Shown here in pieces: positions 7,061 through 17,900 of a stretch of 64,000 nucleotides of DNA. Position numbers and translations under genes: made by a program. Position 1 is the stretch's first letter; every line of letters begins with the position of its first letter. Source of the stretch: Bacteroides nordii WAL 11050 = JCM 12987 (lineage in GTDB: Bacteria; Bacteroidota; Bacteroidia; Bacteroidales; Bacteroidaceae); contig BAJA01000010.1 of the NCBI GenBank assembly GCA_000613465.1, positions 62,001 through 126,000 on the forward strand. Direction: 5' to 3'. The notes under the pieces were generated by a model. The model was not told the DNA's origin, made no database searches, and saw only the letters and a list, made by a program, of their open reading frames with translations.

Positions 7061-9831
7061 TTAAGCAAGCTTTGCTTGTAAAAACTCTCCCGTATAGCTT
7101 GTTTTGCAGGCTGCTACCTCTTCCGGTGTTCCTGTAGCTACGATATATCCACCTTTATCCCCGCCTTCCGGTCCGAGATCTATTATGTGGTCGGCACATT
7201 TTATCATATCCATATTATGCTCAATAATGATAATTGTATGTCCACGGCGGATCAGTGCATCGAATGCTTCCAGTAATTTTCGGATATCGTGGAAGTGTAA
7301 ACCTGTGGTAGGTTCATCAAAGATGAAGAGCGTCGGGTCAGCTTTCTCCTGGCTCAGGTAGTATGCCAGTTTCACACGCTGGTTTTCACCCCCGACAGGG
7401 TAGAGGAGGACTGTCCTAATTTGATATATCCCAAACCTACATCCTGTAGTGGCATTAGTTTTTTCACTATCTTCTTTTGTCCATGCTCAGTGAAGAATTC
7501 TACAGCCTGATTTACGGTCATCTCCAGTACATCATATATATTTTTATCATGGAACTTTACTTCCAGTGTATCTGCTTTGAAGCGTTTTCCATGACAAGAT
7601 TCACATTCCAGTACAAGGTCTGCCATGAACTGCATCTCTACTGTGATTGTTCCGTCCCCTTTACACTCTTCGCAACGCCCGCCTTCACTATTGAAACTAA
7701 AGAATCCGGCGGTATATCCCATTTGTCTTGCTAATGGTTGCTCTGCCCACAGTTTACGGATTTCGTCGTATGCCTTAATGTACGTAACCGGATTGGAACG
7801 GGAAGATTTACCAATCGGGTTTTGGTCAACGAATTCGATATTACGTAAGTTCTGGATATCTCCTCCGATAGAAACGAATTCTCCCGGACGATCACTACAC
7901 TCATCCAGTTCACGTTTCAGTGCCCGGTAAAATATGTCACGTACCAGTGTACTCTTTCCCGAACCGGAAACTCCGGTCACTACTGTCATTACATTTAATG
8001 GGAAACGTACATCCACCCCTTTCAGGTTGTTCTCACGTGCTCCTTTTATTTCTATATAGTTGTTCCATGGACGTCGGTGTGCGGGTACAGGTATTTCTTC
8101 TTCTCCCAACAAGTAGCGTACCGTGTGGCTGTTACTTCCTTTTTTCAAGTCTTTCATATCACCTTCATAGACAACTTCTCCTCCCAGACGTCCGGCATTC
8201 GGACCGATGTCTATGATGTAATCGGCAGCACGGATGATTTCTTCGTCATGCTCCACTACTATGACTGTATTACCCAATGCCTGCAATTCGCGCAGGACTC
8301 GGATCAAACGATCTGTATCGCGACTGTGCAAACCTATACTTGGCTCGTCGAGAATATAAAGGCTGCCTACCAGACTACTTCCCAGAGAAGTTGCCAGGTT
8401 GATACGTTGACTCTCACCACCCGAAAGCGAGTTGCTTAACCGGTTTAGGGTCAGGTATCCTAACCCCACATCAATAAGGAAGCGGATACGGCTATTGATT
8501 TCCAACAGGATACGGCGGGCTACTTCTGTGTCATGTTTATCCAGTTGCAGTGTATCAAAAAACTGTTGTAATTCTGTGATAGGGAGATCAACCAGTTCTG
8601 ATATGCTGCGTCCTACTACCCGCACATATCCCGCTTCCGGTTTCAATCGTGTACCGTGGCAGGTAGGGCAAAGCGTCTTTCCTCTATAGCGTGCCAGCAT
8701 TACACGGTATTGTATCTTGTATTGATTTTCTTCAAGCATTCTGAAAAATGCGTTGATGCCTTCAAAATACTTTGTACCTTCCCATAGCATGCGGCGTTGT
8801 TCGTCCGTCAATTCAAAATAAGGAGTAAATATAGGTAATCCGGCTTTCTCTGCACCACGTATTACCATGTCTTTCCATTCACCCATTTTCTCACCTCGCC
8901 AGCATACTACTGCTCCGTCGTAAACCGAGAGTGAACGATTGGGCACTACCAGATGTTCGTCAATTCCAATCACTTTACCGAATCCTTCGCACACAGGGCA
9001 GGCTCCAATTGGAGAGTTGAATGAAAACATCTGGTCGTTCGGTTCTTCAAATGTGATACCGTCAGCTTCGAACTTAGTGCTGAATGTATGTAGCTTCGTT
9101 GTTCCATCCGGCAGATAAAAGCGAAGCATACACATACCGTCTCCTTCGTACATTGCTGTTTCTGCTGAGTCTGTCAAACGGCTGATGGCATCTTTGGTAC
9201 TTGCTGCAGACATGCGGTCTACCAGTAGATATACAGTGTCATTTTGGGCTGGTTTATATTCGTCAATACGTACCATTTCTCCGTTTACCTCAATACGATT
9301 GAAGCCCTGTTTGAGGTCTATCTCCAGCTGTTGTTCTATTGTCCGGCCTTCGCGCAGAAGTATTTGCGTGAGAACAGTATAACGTGTACCTTCCGGATAA
9401 GAAAGCATGCAATTCACGATATCTTCCGGCGAGTGCTTTTTTACTTCCTGACCACTTATCGGACTGTATGTTCGTCCTACACGCGCATACAACAGACGCA
9501 GGTATTCATAAATTTCGGTAGAAGTTCCTACGGTAGAACGGGGGTTACGGCTGTTTACTTTTTGTTCGATAGCAATCGCAGGGGGGATACCTTTGATGAA
9601 GTCGCATTCCGGTTTACTCATTCGGCCCAGAAACTGGCGGGCATAGCTACTCAGGCTTTCAACATAACGCCTTTGCCCTTCGGCATAGAGTGTGTCAAAA
9701 GCGAGTGATGATTTACCCGAACCTGATAATCCGGTTATAACGACAAGTTTGTTGCGGGGGATGTTTACATCAATATTCTTTAGGTTGTTAACCCTGGCTC
9801 CTTTGATTGATATATAGTTATTTTCTGACAT
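7061..9831 (-). CDS. uvrA: UvrA, excinuclease ABC subunit A (one frameshift)
   Basis: The ATPase damage sensor of nucleotide excision repair, which loads UvrB at lesions. Visible parts are Walker A GLSGSGKS at residues 34-41, zinc-binding pairs CPVC and CPTC, a second GVSGSGKS Walker A, CEEC and CESC, and two ABC signature regions. The open frame from 9831 stops at 7372 after LSG, and the matching remainder ([16 protein letters not shown] onward) runs in another frame from about 7390 to 7061. Adding one base to the run of five C at 7389-7393 restores the ABC signature LSGGENQR and gives 923 residues, normal for the family. I read this as a single gene with a missing base, most likely a homopolymer base-calling error. 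It is transcribed alone. Confidence 0.92.
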
Positions 9832-10014
9832 ATTAATGGTCCTTTCTATAGATGGCTGGCAAAGTTAATGATTTTATCGTCAGGACGTAGCAGGAGCCTG
9901 CTTGTTCAACTGGTTAAGATATGTTATATTTTGAAACATATTATAACACGCTGTTAATTAAAGTCGTAATTTAGTTACGATTTATTGAATCTTGATAATA
10001 TAAGGAATTAACGC

Positions 10015-11952
10015 ATGAAAGGCATCCGGATTATTTCTTGTTTAGTTATTCTTCTTTTGCTATGCAGTCTCCCTTTACGGAGTACAAACAAAACAAAGAA
10101 TTTGCAGATTTTGGCCGATAGTGCCCGGCAGATGATTGCTAAAGAGGGTTTTCTGGTACTCAATGACAGGTGTATGAAATTGGCACGTGAACTGGATGAT
10201 AGTACTCAGATAGAGAATGCCTATGGTGACTTGTTTGACCATTATTATCAGTTGGGAGAAGTTGATAGTCTGAAAGTTGTGGGATATGAACTAATGAACT
10301 GGCATGCCGGACGCAACAAGAATAATGCCCGTTATCAGATATGGCGTCAGTATATTCAGCGATTGACAGAGAGTGGCAGGCAGGAAGAGGCTATTGCCGA
10401 AACTGAATTGTTGAATAAAGATGCAGAGAAAAGTCGCAGTCGTTATGGACAGGCCTGTAGTGAAATGTGTATTGGTTATAATCACAGGATATTTAGTAAT
10501 AACATGAAACTCTGTATTGAATATTATAACAATGCTCTTAAAATATTCGAAGATGCCAAGTATTATGAAGACGCTTATGTGGTCTGTCTGAATATAATGC
10601 AAACTTACCTTTCCCGGCAGGAATACTCCAATGTTCTTCAATACTTTGATCGTATCGAAAAGCTGGCGGCTGAGATGAAAGCTGCCGGACAGAAACTGCG
10701 CGAATCATTATATATGCGTTTCTTACAGTTTCGGGTGATTGCCACTCTTGCCGAGAAGGGTGAGGGGGCAGCTGCGAAGTATATTCGTGAGGCTGACAGT
10801 CTTTATTTGAAACATCCGGATAGTATGGCTAAAGATGCCTGGTTTGGATATAAGATTATGTGTAGCCGTACGGCTAATAATATAAATCAGGTACTGACTT
10901 ATCTGGACTCTCTGGAGGATTATCACAAGTCTATTGGTGCTTGTTATCCTTCTAATTTATTTTATAAGGCGCAATGCCTGGAGAATGTGGGGCGTTTTAA
11001 AGAGGCTTGTAAGGTATATGCTTCTTACTCTCAAGTTAATGATTCTGTACGTTCGGCGGAGTTGGACGATAAACTGAGTAAATATACAATTCAGTTTGAT
11101 GTGGATAAGTTGAAGATGGAAAAGCTTGAATTGAGTGCTGAGGTTAGTAAGAACAGGCTTATTGCAGTACTTACGGGAGGATGTTGTATTCTCGTTCTGT
11201 TACTTATCCTTACTTATTATTATGTTCGTACGTTGGCTATGAACAAGAAACTCGATGCAGCCAATAAAGCTGTAATTAAGGCAAGCCGTATAAAGAGCTC
11301 TTTTATTCAGCACATCACTCATGAAATTCGTACTCCATTGAACTCTATTGTTGGTTTCTCTTCTTTGATTGCTGCCGGAGGGATCAGTGAAGAAGAAGAG
11401 AAGGAATATGCCGAACAAATAGAAATGAGTAACACTTATCTGCTTGATTTGGTGAGCAATGTGATCGATATCGCTGATATGGACTCTCAAACGGAAGATG
11501 CACCCAAACAGATTATGGATGTGGATACCTGCTGTAAGGAGTGTATTTCCGAAGTACTTCCTTCTTTGAGAAAAGGGGTTGAGTTACAGTATGAACCCTT
11601 GTCTGTACCTGTGACCATGCGGGCTGTTTATCCTTGGGTAAAGCGTGTACTCCTTGCTCTTCTAAGCAATGCGGCCAAGTTTACTGAATCCGGAGTGATT
11701 CGTCTTCGGTATGATGAAGATAAACAGAGACGAATGGTGCGTTTTGTTGTGGAGGACTCCGGACCGGGTATTGATGTGGAATATAAAAACTCTATTTTTG
11801 AACGCTTTGTCAAGATAGATACTTTCTCTCCGGGCACAGGTCTGGGACTTGCTGTTGCGCGGCAGATAATGGATATTGTAGAGGGGCAAATCTTCCTGGA
11901 TACTACCTATACGGATGGGGCACGTTTTGTTGTGGAATGGCCGGTCGGATAG
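10015..11952 (+). CDS. Membrane sensor histidine kinase with TPR-like sensor
   Basis: 645 residues. A signal peptide (residues 1-23) leads to a helical, TPR-like periplasmic region up to about 360, then a short coiled coil. One membrane helix follows (about 382-404), then a HisKA domain with phospho-acceptor His436 in THEIRTPLNSIVGF and an HATPase domain with LLSNAAKFT, DSGPGI and GTGLGL. This is the Bacteroidetes pattern of periplasmic TPR-type input driving an inner-membrane kinase. There is no receiver domain and no adjacent response regulator, so its partner is elsewhere. The signal is unknown. Confidence 0.88.
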   Translation: MKGIRIISCLVILLLLCSLPLRSTNKTKNLQILADSARQMIAKEGFLVLNDRCMKLARELDDSTQIENAYGDLFDHYYQLGEVDSLKVVGYELMNWHAGRNKNNARYQIWRQYIQRLTESGRQEEAIAETELLNKDAEKSRSRYGQACSEMCIGYNHRIFSNNMKLCIEYYNNALKIFEDAKYYEDAYVVCLNIMQTYLSRQEYSNVLQYFDRIEKLAAEMKAAGQKLRESLYMRFLQFRVIATLAEKGEGAAAKYIREADSLYLKHPDSMAKDAWFGYKIMCSRTANNINQVLTYLDSLEDYHKSIGACYPSNLFYKAQCLENVGRFKEACKVYASYSQVNDSVRSAELDDKLSKYTIQFDVDKLKMEKLELSAEVSKNRLIAVLTGGCCILVLLLILTYYYVRTLAMNKKLDAANKAVIKASRIKSSFIQHITHEIRTPLNSIVGFSSLIAAGGISEEEEKEYAEQIEMSNTYLLDLVSNVIDIADMDSQTEDAPKQIMDVDTCCKECISEVLPSLRKGVELQYEPLSVPVTMRAVYPWVKRVLLALLSNAAKFTESGVIRLRYDEDKQRRMVRFVVEDSGPGIDVEYKNSIFERFVKIDTFSPGTGLGLAVARQIMDIVEGQIFLDTTYTDGARFVVEWPVG

Positions 11953-11974
11953 TTGTAGATAATGTAGATTGTAT

Positions 11975-12037
11975 TATCTTTGCTCGAAAAGCGAAGATAA
12001 GCTGCACCTTGGCATAAAAAATGAACTCGTTCATTTT
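11975..12037 (+). terminator. Two hairpins after the sensor kinase gene
   Basis: TATCTTTGCT pairs with AGCGAAGATA (11975-11999, with one G-T pair). AAAATGAA and TTCATTTT enclose CTCG (12018-12037, a perfect 8-bp stem) with a T-rich tail. One or both probably end the kinase transcript; the second could also act on the promoter just downstream. Confidence 0.45.
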
Positions 12038-12057
12038 ATTCTACTCTTGGTTTGCAT

Positions 12058-12065
12058 TATCTTTG
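12058..12065 (+). promoter_or_regulatory. -7 promoter element for the second GHL10 gene
   Basis: TATCTTTG fits TAnnTTTG, 30 bases before the start codon. The same word also occurs at 11975-11982. Confidence 0.45.
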
Positions 12066-12095
12066 CGCCCTATATAATAGATTGAGAATAAACAT

Positions 12096-13600
12096 ATGAA
12101 TCTGAGAACCTTTACTATTTTGTTTGTCCTTCTCTTGTCTTTGGGAGTAGGAGCACAGACCCCGGGTACTGCTTATCCGAAACGTGAATTTCGTGCTGCA
12201 TGGATACAAACCGTTAATGGGCAATTCAAGGGTATGCCTGCCGAAAAGCTGAAACAAACGCTTATAGAGCAGTTGAACTCTTTGCAGAAAGCTGGTATTA
12301 ATGCTATAATCTTTCAGGTGCGTCCTGAGGCAGATGCATTGTATGCTTCACAACTGGAACCCTGGAGCCGTTTTTTGACGGGGGTGCAGGGACAAGCTCC
12401 CTCTCCTTATTGGGATCCTATGCAATTTATGATTGATGAATGTCATAAACGAGGTATGGAGTTTCATGCCTGGATTAATCCGTACCGTACAAAAACAAAT
12501 CTGAATAGTGATCTGGCTACTAATCATGTGTACAATATTCATCCGGAATGGTTTGTTACTTATGGAAACCAATTATACTTCGATCCTGCCTTGCCTGAAA
12601 GCCGTAAGCATATCTGCATGGTTATTACCGATATTGTATCCCGTTACGACGTAGATGCCATTCATATGGATGATTATTTCTATCCCTATCCTATTGCGGG
12701 GAAAGATTTTCCTGATGATGCCAGTTTTGCCCGTTATGGTGGCGGATTTACTAATAAAGCGACTGGCGTCGTAGTAATGTCAATGTTCTGATAAAAAAGA
12801 TTCATGAAACTATTCGGGAGCTAAAACCATGGGTGAAGTTTGGTATCAGTCCTTTTGGTATTTACCGGAATGAAAAGACTGATCCGTTGGGTAGTAAGAC
12901 AAATGGTCTGCAGAATTATGATGATTTGTATGCTGATGTTCTTCTTTGGGCGCGTCAGGGTTGGATAGATTACAATATTCCACAAATATATTGGGAGATC
13001 GGACATCCGCGTGCCGATTATGAAACATTGGTGAAGTGGTGGGCTAAGAATACGGAAAATCGCCCGTTATTTATTGGTCAGTCTGTGATGAATACAGTTC
13101 AGCATGCCGATCCGAATAATCCTTCTGTCAATCAGCTTCCCCGCAAGATGGCTTTACAGCGTGCTTATCAAACAATTGGTGGAAGTTGTCAATGGCCTGC
13201 CAGTGCTGTGGTGGAGAATGCGGGTAAGTATCGGGATGCATTAGTACAAGAATATCATAAATATCCGGCTCTGGTTCCAGTTTTTGACTTTATGGATAAT
13301 GAAGCGCCTGGTAAAGTTCGTAAAGTGAAGAAAGTATGGACGGCCGATGGCTATATGCTCTTCTGGACGGCTCCTAAAGCTAAAGATGAGATGGATAAAG
13401 CTGTGCAATATGTGGTTTATCGTTTTGATAATAAGGAAAAGGTGAACATTGATGACCCTTCACACATCGTAGCTATTACCCGCAATAACTTTTATAAATT
13501 GCCCTATGAGAATGGGAAAACCAAATATCGTTATGTTGTGACGGCTCTTGACCGTTTGCATAATGAATCCAAATCGGTAGATAAGAAAGTTAAACTATAA
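12096..13600 (+). CDS. Secreted GHL10 (DUF187) protein (one frameshift)
   Basis: A signal peptide ends near GVGAQ (residue 21) and is followed by a GHL10 barrel: EFRAAWIQTVNG, CHKRGMEFHAWINPYRT and VDAIHMDDYFYPYP. The frame from 12096 ends at 12791; the rest of the barrel (PWVKFGISPFGIYRNEKTDP) and a fibronectin-like C-terminus continue in another frame to 13600. One missing G near 12761, in what should be GCGGACTGG, restores ADWRRSNVN and one protein of about 501 residues. The restored DWRR/N stretch is typical of the family, so sequencing error is the simplest explanation. It is paralogous to the gene at 1.4-2.9 kb and stands alone after its own promoter. Its 3' end abuts a repeat cassette. 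Confidence 0.85.
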
Positions 13601-13683
13601 GAATTGACAGTGGACAATTGACAGTGGACTGCGTATCACGCTGCATAGTAACTGTCAATTGTCAATTGTCCACTGTCAATTCA
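13601..13683. repeat. Inverted-arm cassette, 7-bp words (ATTGACA/GTGGACA)
   Basis: The left arm 13601-13625 and right arm 13650-13682 are inverted copies made of heptamers ATTGACA and GTGGACA. The right arm has one extra heptamer copy. The core CTGCGTATCACGCTGCATAG lies between. The element starts at the base after the GHL10 stop codon, and the TGA stop of the convergent chromate transporter gene overlaps its right end. Confidence 0.8.
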
Positions 13684-14229
13684 ATAAAGTATCAACCCTG
13701 CTATTCCGCAAGCTATAATCATTAATATGGGGTTCGCCTTATATTTTTTTGTCCCTATAAAAGCTACCAGAAAGATAATAACACTGATTACAAATGTATA
13801 AGTGTCTTTCGTGGGTGATCCGAAGTTTTCCGTATTCATCAGTACGAGTGCTGCTGATGCCAGTAATCCTACTACGGCTGGGCGTAGTCCACTGAATACC
13901 GACTCAACAGCAGGATGTTTCTGATACTTTAGAAAGAATTTACTGATGGTTAGCATTAAAATGAATGAAGGCAACACTACTGCAAAAGTTGCTATAACCG
14001 ATCCCCATATACTTCCTGTTGAAGTGAATCCTACATAGGTTGCTGCATTGATTCCGATAGGTCCCGGAGTCATTTGGCTGATAGCCACAATGTCGGTAAA
14101 CTCTTGTGAACTAACCCAATTGTAACGGGTAACTACTTCTCCTTGTATCATGGATAGCATTGCATATCCACCTCCAAAGCCAAAAAGCCCGATTTTAAAG
14201 AAAGTATAGAAAAGTTGTAAGTAAATCAT
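13681..14229 (-). CDS. Chromate transporter (CHR family), half-size subunit
   Basis: 182 residues with about six membrane helices. The family marks FGFGGGYAML (residues 16-25) and SQMTPGPIGINAATYVG are plain, with a second conserved region at SGLRPAVVGLLASA. Half-length CHR proteins work as pairs of homologous subunits with opposite membrane topology, and the partner lies immediately upstream. In this family the anion is usually chromate or sulphate in name only; the physiological substrate in Bacteroides is not established. The stop codon lies inside the right arm of the repeat cassette at 13601-13683. Confidence 0.85.
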   Translation of the reverse strand: MIYLQLFYTFFKIGLFGFGGGYAMLSMIQGEVVTRYNWVSSQEFTDIVAISQMTPGPIGINAATYVGFTSTGSIWGSVIATFAVVLPSFILMLTISKFFLKYQKHPAVESVFSGLRPAVVGLLASAALVLMNTENFGSPTKDTYTFVISVIIFLVAFIGTKKYKANPILMIIACGIAGLILY

Positions 14230-14234
14230 GAAAT

Positions 14235-14359
14235 GAGTGATAAACGATTAGTGATAGGTGATTAGTAATTAGTGATAAGCGATTAGTAATTAGTGATAAG
14301 TGGGCTGCGCTGTAATGCCGCACGGCACTAATCACTAATCACTAACCCGCTAATCACTC
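14235..14359. repeat. Inverted-arm cassette, 7-bp words (GTGATTA)
   Basis: Nine consecutive heptamers of the form RYRATWR (GTGATAA, ACGATTA, GTGATAG, GTGATTA, GTAATTA and so on) fill 14237-14300. The core GGCTGCGCTGTAATGCCGCA starts at 14303. The right arm 14328-14359 carries about four complementary heptamers. It lies between two cotranscribed chromate transporter genes and supplies the last codons and TAG stop of the upstream one. Confidence 0.8.
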
Positions 14360-14889
14360 TTTTTAAGCTTCCCCCACAAGAATCCGCCTACTCCTGCTAT
14401 GATGATAATCCAGATAGGAGAGAAGCCCAGTAGCCAGATCAGTAATGCGGAGACCACAGGAATCCAGATGTTGTAGCGGCTGATACGTGCTGACTTTGCC
14501 ATGCTGAATGTAGGCGCAGCAATCAGAGCAACTACTGCGGGGCGGATTCCTTTGAAGATCCGTTCTACGATCACATTGTCCTGAAAGTTGTGGAAAAACA
14601 GGGCAATAGCCAGAATGATGATAAACGAGGGTAGAATAGTACCCAGTGCAGTGATGATACTTCCCGGAATTCCTTTTAGTTTGTAACCTATAAATATAGA
14701 AATATTCACAGCCAGGATACCGGGTGCTGATTGAGAGATAGCCAACAGATTAATAAAATCATCCTGGGTGATCCATTTTCGTTTAGTTACGATTTCATTT
14801 TCTATAAGCGGAACCATTGCGTAACCGCCACCAATAGTAAAAGCACCTATTTTGAAAAAGATGCCGAATGTTTCAAAATAAATATTCAT
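14350..14889 (-). CDS. Chromate transporter (CHR family), partner subunit
   Basis: 179 residues, about six helices, with FTIGGGYAMVPLIENE near residue 17, SQSAPGILAVNISIFIGY and FKGIRPAVVALIAAP. It is the paralogous partner of the downstream half-transporter. The final Ser-Asp and the TAG stop are encoded by the arm of the repeat cassette at 14235-14359, so the C-terminus has probably been altered by that element. It begins 55 bases after the end of the hybrid regulator gene on the same strand and may be read from it. Confidence 0.85.
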   Translation of the reverse strand: MNIYFETFGIFFKIGAFTIGGGYAMVPLIENEIVTKRKWITQDDFINLLAISQSAPGILAVNISIFIGYKLKGIPGSIITALGTILPSFIIILAIALFFHNFQDNVIVERIFKGIRPAVVALIAAPTFSMAKSARISRYNIWIPVVSALLIWLLGFSPIWIIIIAGVGGFLWGKLKKSD

Positions 14890-14944
14890 TTTATTTAAGT
14901 ATAATATTGTGGGCAGAATGTTTATACTTTTCCATTCTGCTGCA

Positions 14945-17900
14945 TTAATATTCTTCCTCTTCTTCTTTGGTATTTTTATTATCTTCTCCCTTCATATATC
15001 TGCTGGGACTTACTTTGAAGTGCCTTTTGAACACTTCGCGGAAGTATTTAGCATCATTAAAACCAGTCATTTCAGCTACCTCAGTAATTGTATATTTCTC
15101 TGTCTTTAATAGGTGGGCAGCTCGTTTCAATCGAATCAGGCGGATATAATCTGCCGGAGCCTGATCTGTTAGTGCTTTAATTTTATTGTAAAAGCTTGTA
15201 CGGCTCATGTTCAATAATGTGCAAAGCACATCCACGTTGAAGGCTTGGTTATCCATGTTGTCTTCCACGCTTTTCTTCACGGTAGCAATGAATTTCCAGT
15301 CTATATCTTTTGAGCAATTGATGCATTCTTCCTCTTCCTCATTGTCACTCAGTTCGAGGTTGGCATATTTATTACGCAACAAAGCACGGTTAGTCAGTAA
15401 GTTTGTGATTGTTGCTTTTAGTATACCTATATTGAAGGGTTTCACAACATACTCATCAGCACCGATCTTTAATCCCTCAAGGATGTTCTTTTCATCGTTC
15501 AGTGCAGTAAGTAGAATGATAGGAATATGTGAAGTCTCGATATCATTTTTAATTGCTGCGCACAATTCGTCTCCACGCATCTCAGGCATCATAATGTCTG
15601 AGATGATTAATTCCGGTTTATACTCTTTTACAATGGTAAGAGCTTCTTTACCATTGCTGCACATCTGTATGGTGTATGTTTCTGAGAGAGTATGTCCCAG
15701 GTAATTACGTAACTCATCATTATCCTCAACAATCAGTAAGCGTTGACGATTTTCATTATACACGCTTTGGGCATTTTCATAAATTTCCGGCGAACTATTA
15801 CTATAGATACCCTGTTCATCTTCTTTCTTCTCCCGGCTTTTCACCGTCAGATGTGCTTTCTTGAATTGCTTATTATCTTTAGGGAATGATACTTTAATTA
15901 TCGAACCCTGGTGCTCGATGCTATTCAGATGTATTTTCCCTTTGTGCAGGTGTACGAGCTTCCACACGAGCATTAGTCCAATGCCACTACCTGTCACTTT
16001 AGAATTGATGGCATTACTTCCCCGGAAATGAATTTTAAATAGTTTCTTCTGTTCATTGGCAGGGATACCTATACCTGTATCTTTTACTTCCACACTCCAT
16101 GTATCCTCGTTTTCACTGACAAATACATGTACACTGCCACTCTCGGGTGTGTATTTTAAGGCATTGGATATGATGTTTTTCAGTATTGAATCCATCTTTT
16201 CCTTATCAAACCATACATTCAGATAGCGGAAATTACTTTCATACGTGAAGTTGATATGCTTTACTGTGGCGTATGGACGGAATGCATTGAATGTTTCCTC
16301 CATATATGTGTTAAGCTCGTATTCTGAGATATATAGTTCTGAAGAATAGACGTCAGCCCGTTCAAAGTTAATCAGATTGGTAGTCAGTCGTAACAAAGCA
16401 TTAACGTTGCGTAATGCCGTATTTGTATTTGCTATACCATCTTTGCTGAGTTGTTCTTTCTCACGCAGCTCCTCCAAAGGTGCTTTGATCAGAGTGAGTG
16501 GGGTACGAATGTCGTGTGCTGTATTGATAAAGAAGTGAATCTTTTCGTCTGACACTTTTCTTTGTTTTCTAAGAATGATGACGCGAATTACAATAGCGCT
16601 GATAAGTCCTATGAGAATTGTATAAAATAATAGTGCCCATAATGAAAGCCAGATAGGTTGTGCTATGATGACTTTCATTTCACGTTCTTCCAATACAATC
16701 CGTTTATCTTCATTGGAAACAGCTCGTACGCGCAACATATACTCTCCCGGGCTAAGGTTAGTAAAACGAATGATGTTTTCATTTCCGGGGCGGCTCCATT
16801 CGTCATAAAATCCTTCCATTTTGTAAGAATAGAGAATATTGGACGGGTAGTCATAATTGATAGACGATACCTTGATAGAAAATATATTCTGATCATACTC
16901 TAATTTTAGTGTATGAGTTTCGTCTATATCTTCTTTCAATGGTGAATTTTTATCCCCTGGGTATAGGGTCTGATAAAAGAGACTGAAATCGCTGAAAACC
17001 ATCTTTGATGAATACGTTCTTGGTATTTTCATATCCTTATGAAATTCTACAGCTCCGTCCGAACTTCCGAAAATGAAGTTGTTATTACTACGTAATATAC
17101 CTGATTCTGCATTGAAATGAATGGTCATCAACCCTTGTTCTTTAGTCCAGTTATGGAATGTTTTCACTTGCGGATTGAAACTGACCAACCCGTTTTCTGT
17201 ACTGATAAATATGGTTTGTTCTTGATCAGAAAGTATGGTATATATATTATTTGATATGAGTGCACAGTTGTCCGTATAATAATGGGTGAATAGCTTGGTA
17301 TTAGGATCGTATATCAGCAATCCCGAACCGCTCGTTCCGATGTATAAACTCCCATTATGCGCCTGGAATAATGAATAAATATAAGTTGATTCAACAGGTA
17401 GTTTGATACGTTCAAAACTTCCTGACTTCTTGTCCAGAAGGAATAGTCCTGTGGCTGTTCCTATCCATATTTGTGTACTGTCTTTTTCTACAATAGCTGT
17501 AATGGAGTTCAAGCCGTGATAAGGTTGTATCGATTTTGTTTTTAAATCAATCTTTTTAAGATTATAGTATCCTCCCGACCATATACTTCCCTGTGAGTCT
17601 TTTATTATAGTACGTATATACTTGTCCGAACGTATGTTCAGATTGGCAAATGAGGAGGGGGCAAAGTATTCCACAGATAAATCTCCTTTGTTTATCTGGT
17701 GGATTCCCGAACTATATCCTCCTGCCCAGATTATCCCGGGAGTCACTTCACACAGGGTGATAAATATATGGTTCTTGTTTTGGGGATCTGGATCAAAAGA
17801 ACTCAGAAAAGAATGCCATTGCCCGGTTTTAGAATAATAAAGACTGATACCGTTATTAGTAGCAAACCACAGGTCACCGTCAGAATCTTCAATGATACTA

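Noticed and set aside
8077..9708. Several plus-strand open frames opposite uvrA
   Set aside because: They lie wholly inside a well-conserved gene on the other strand and have no recognisable domains.
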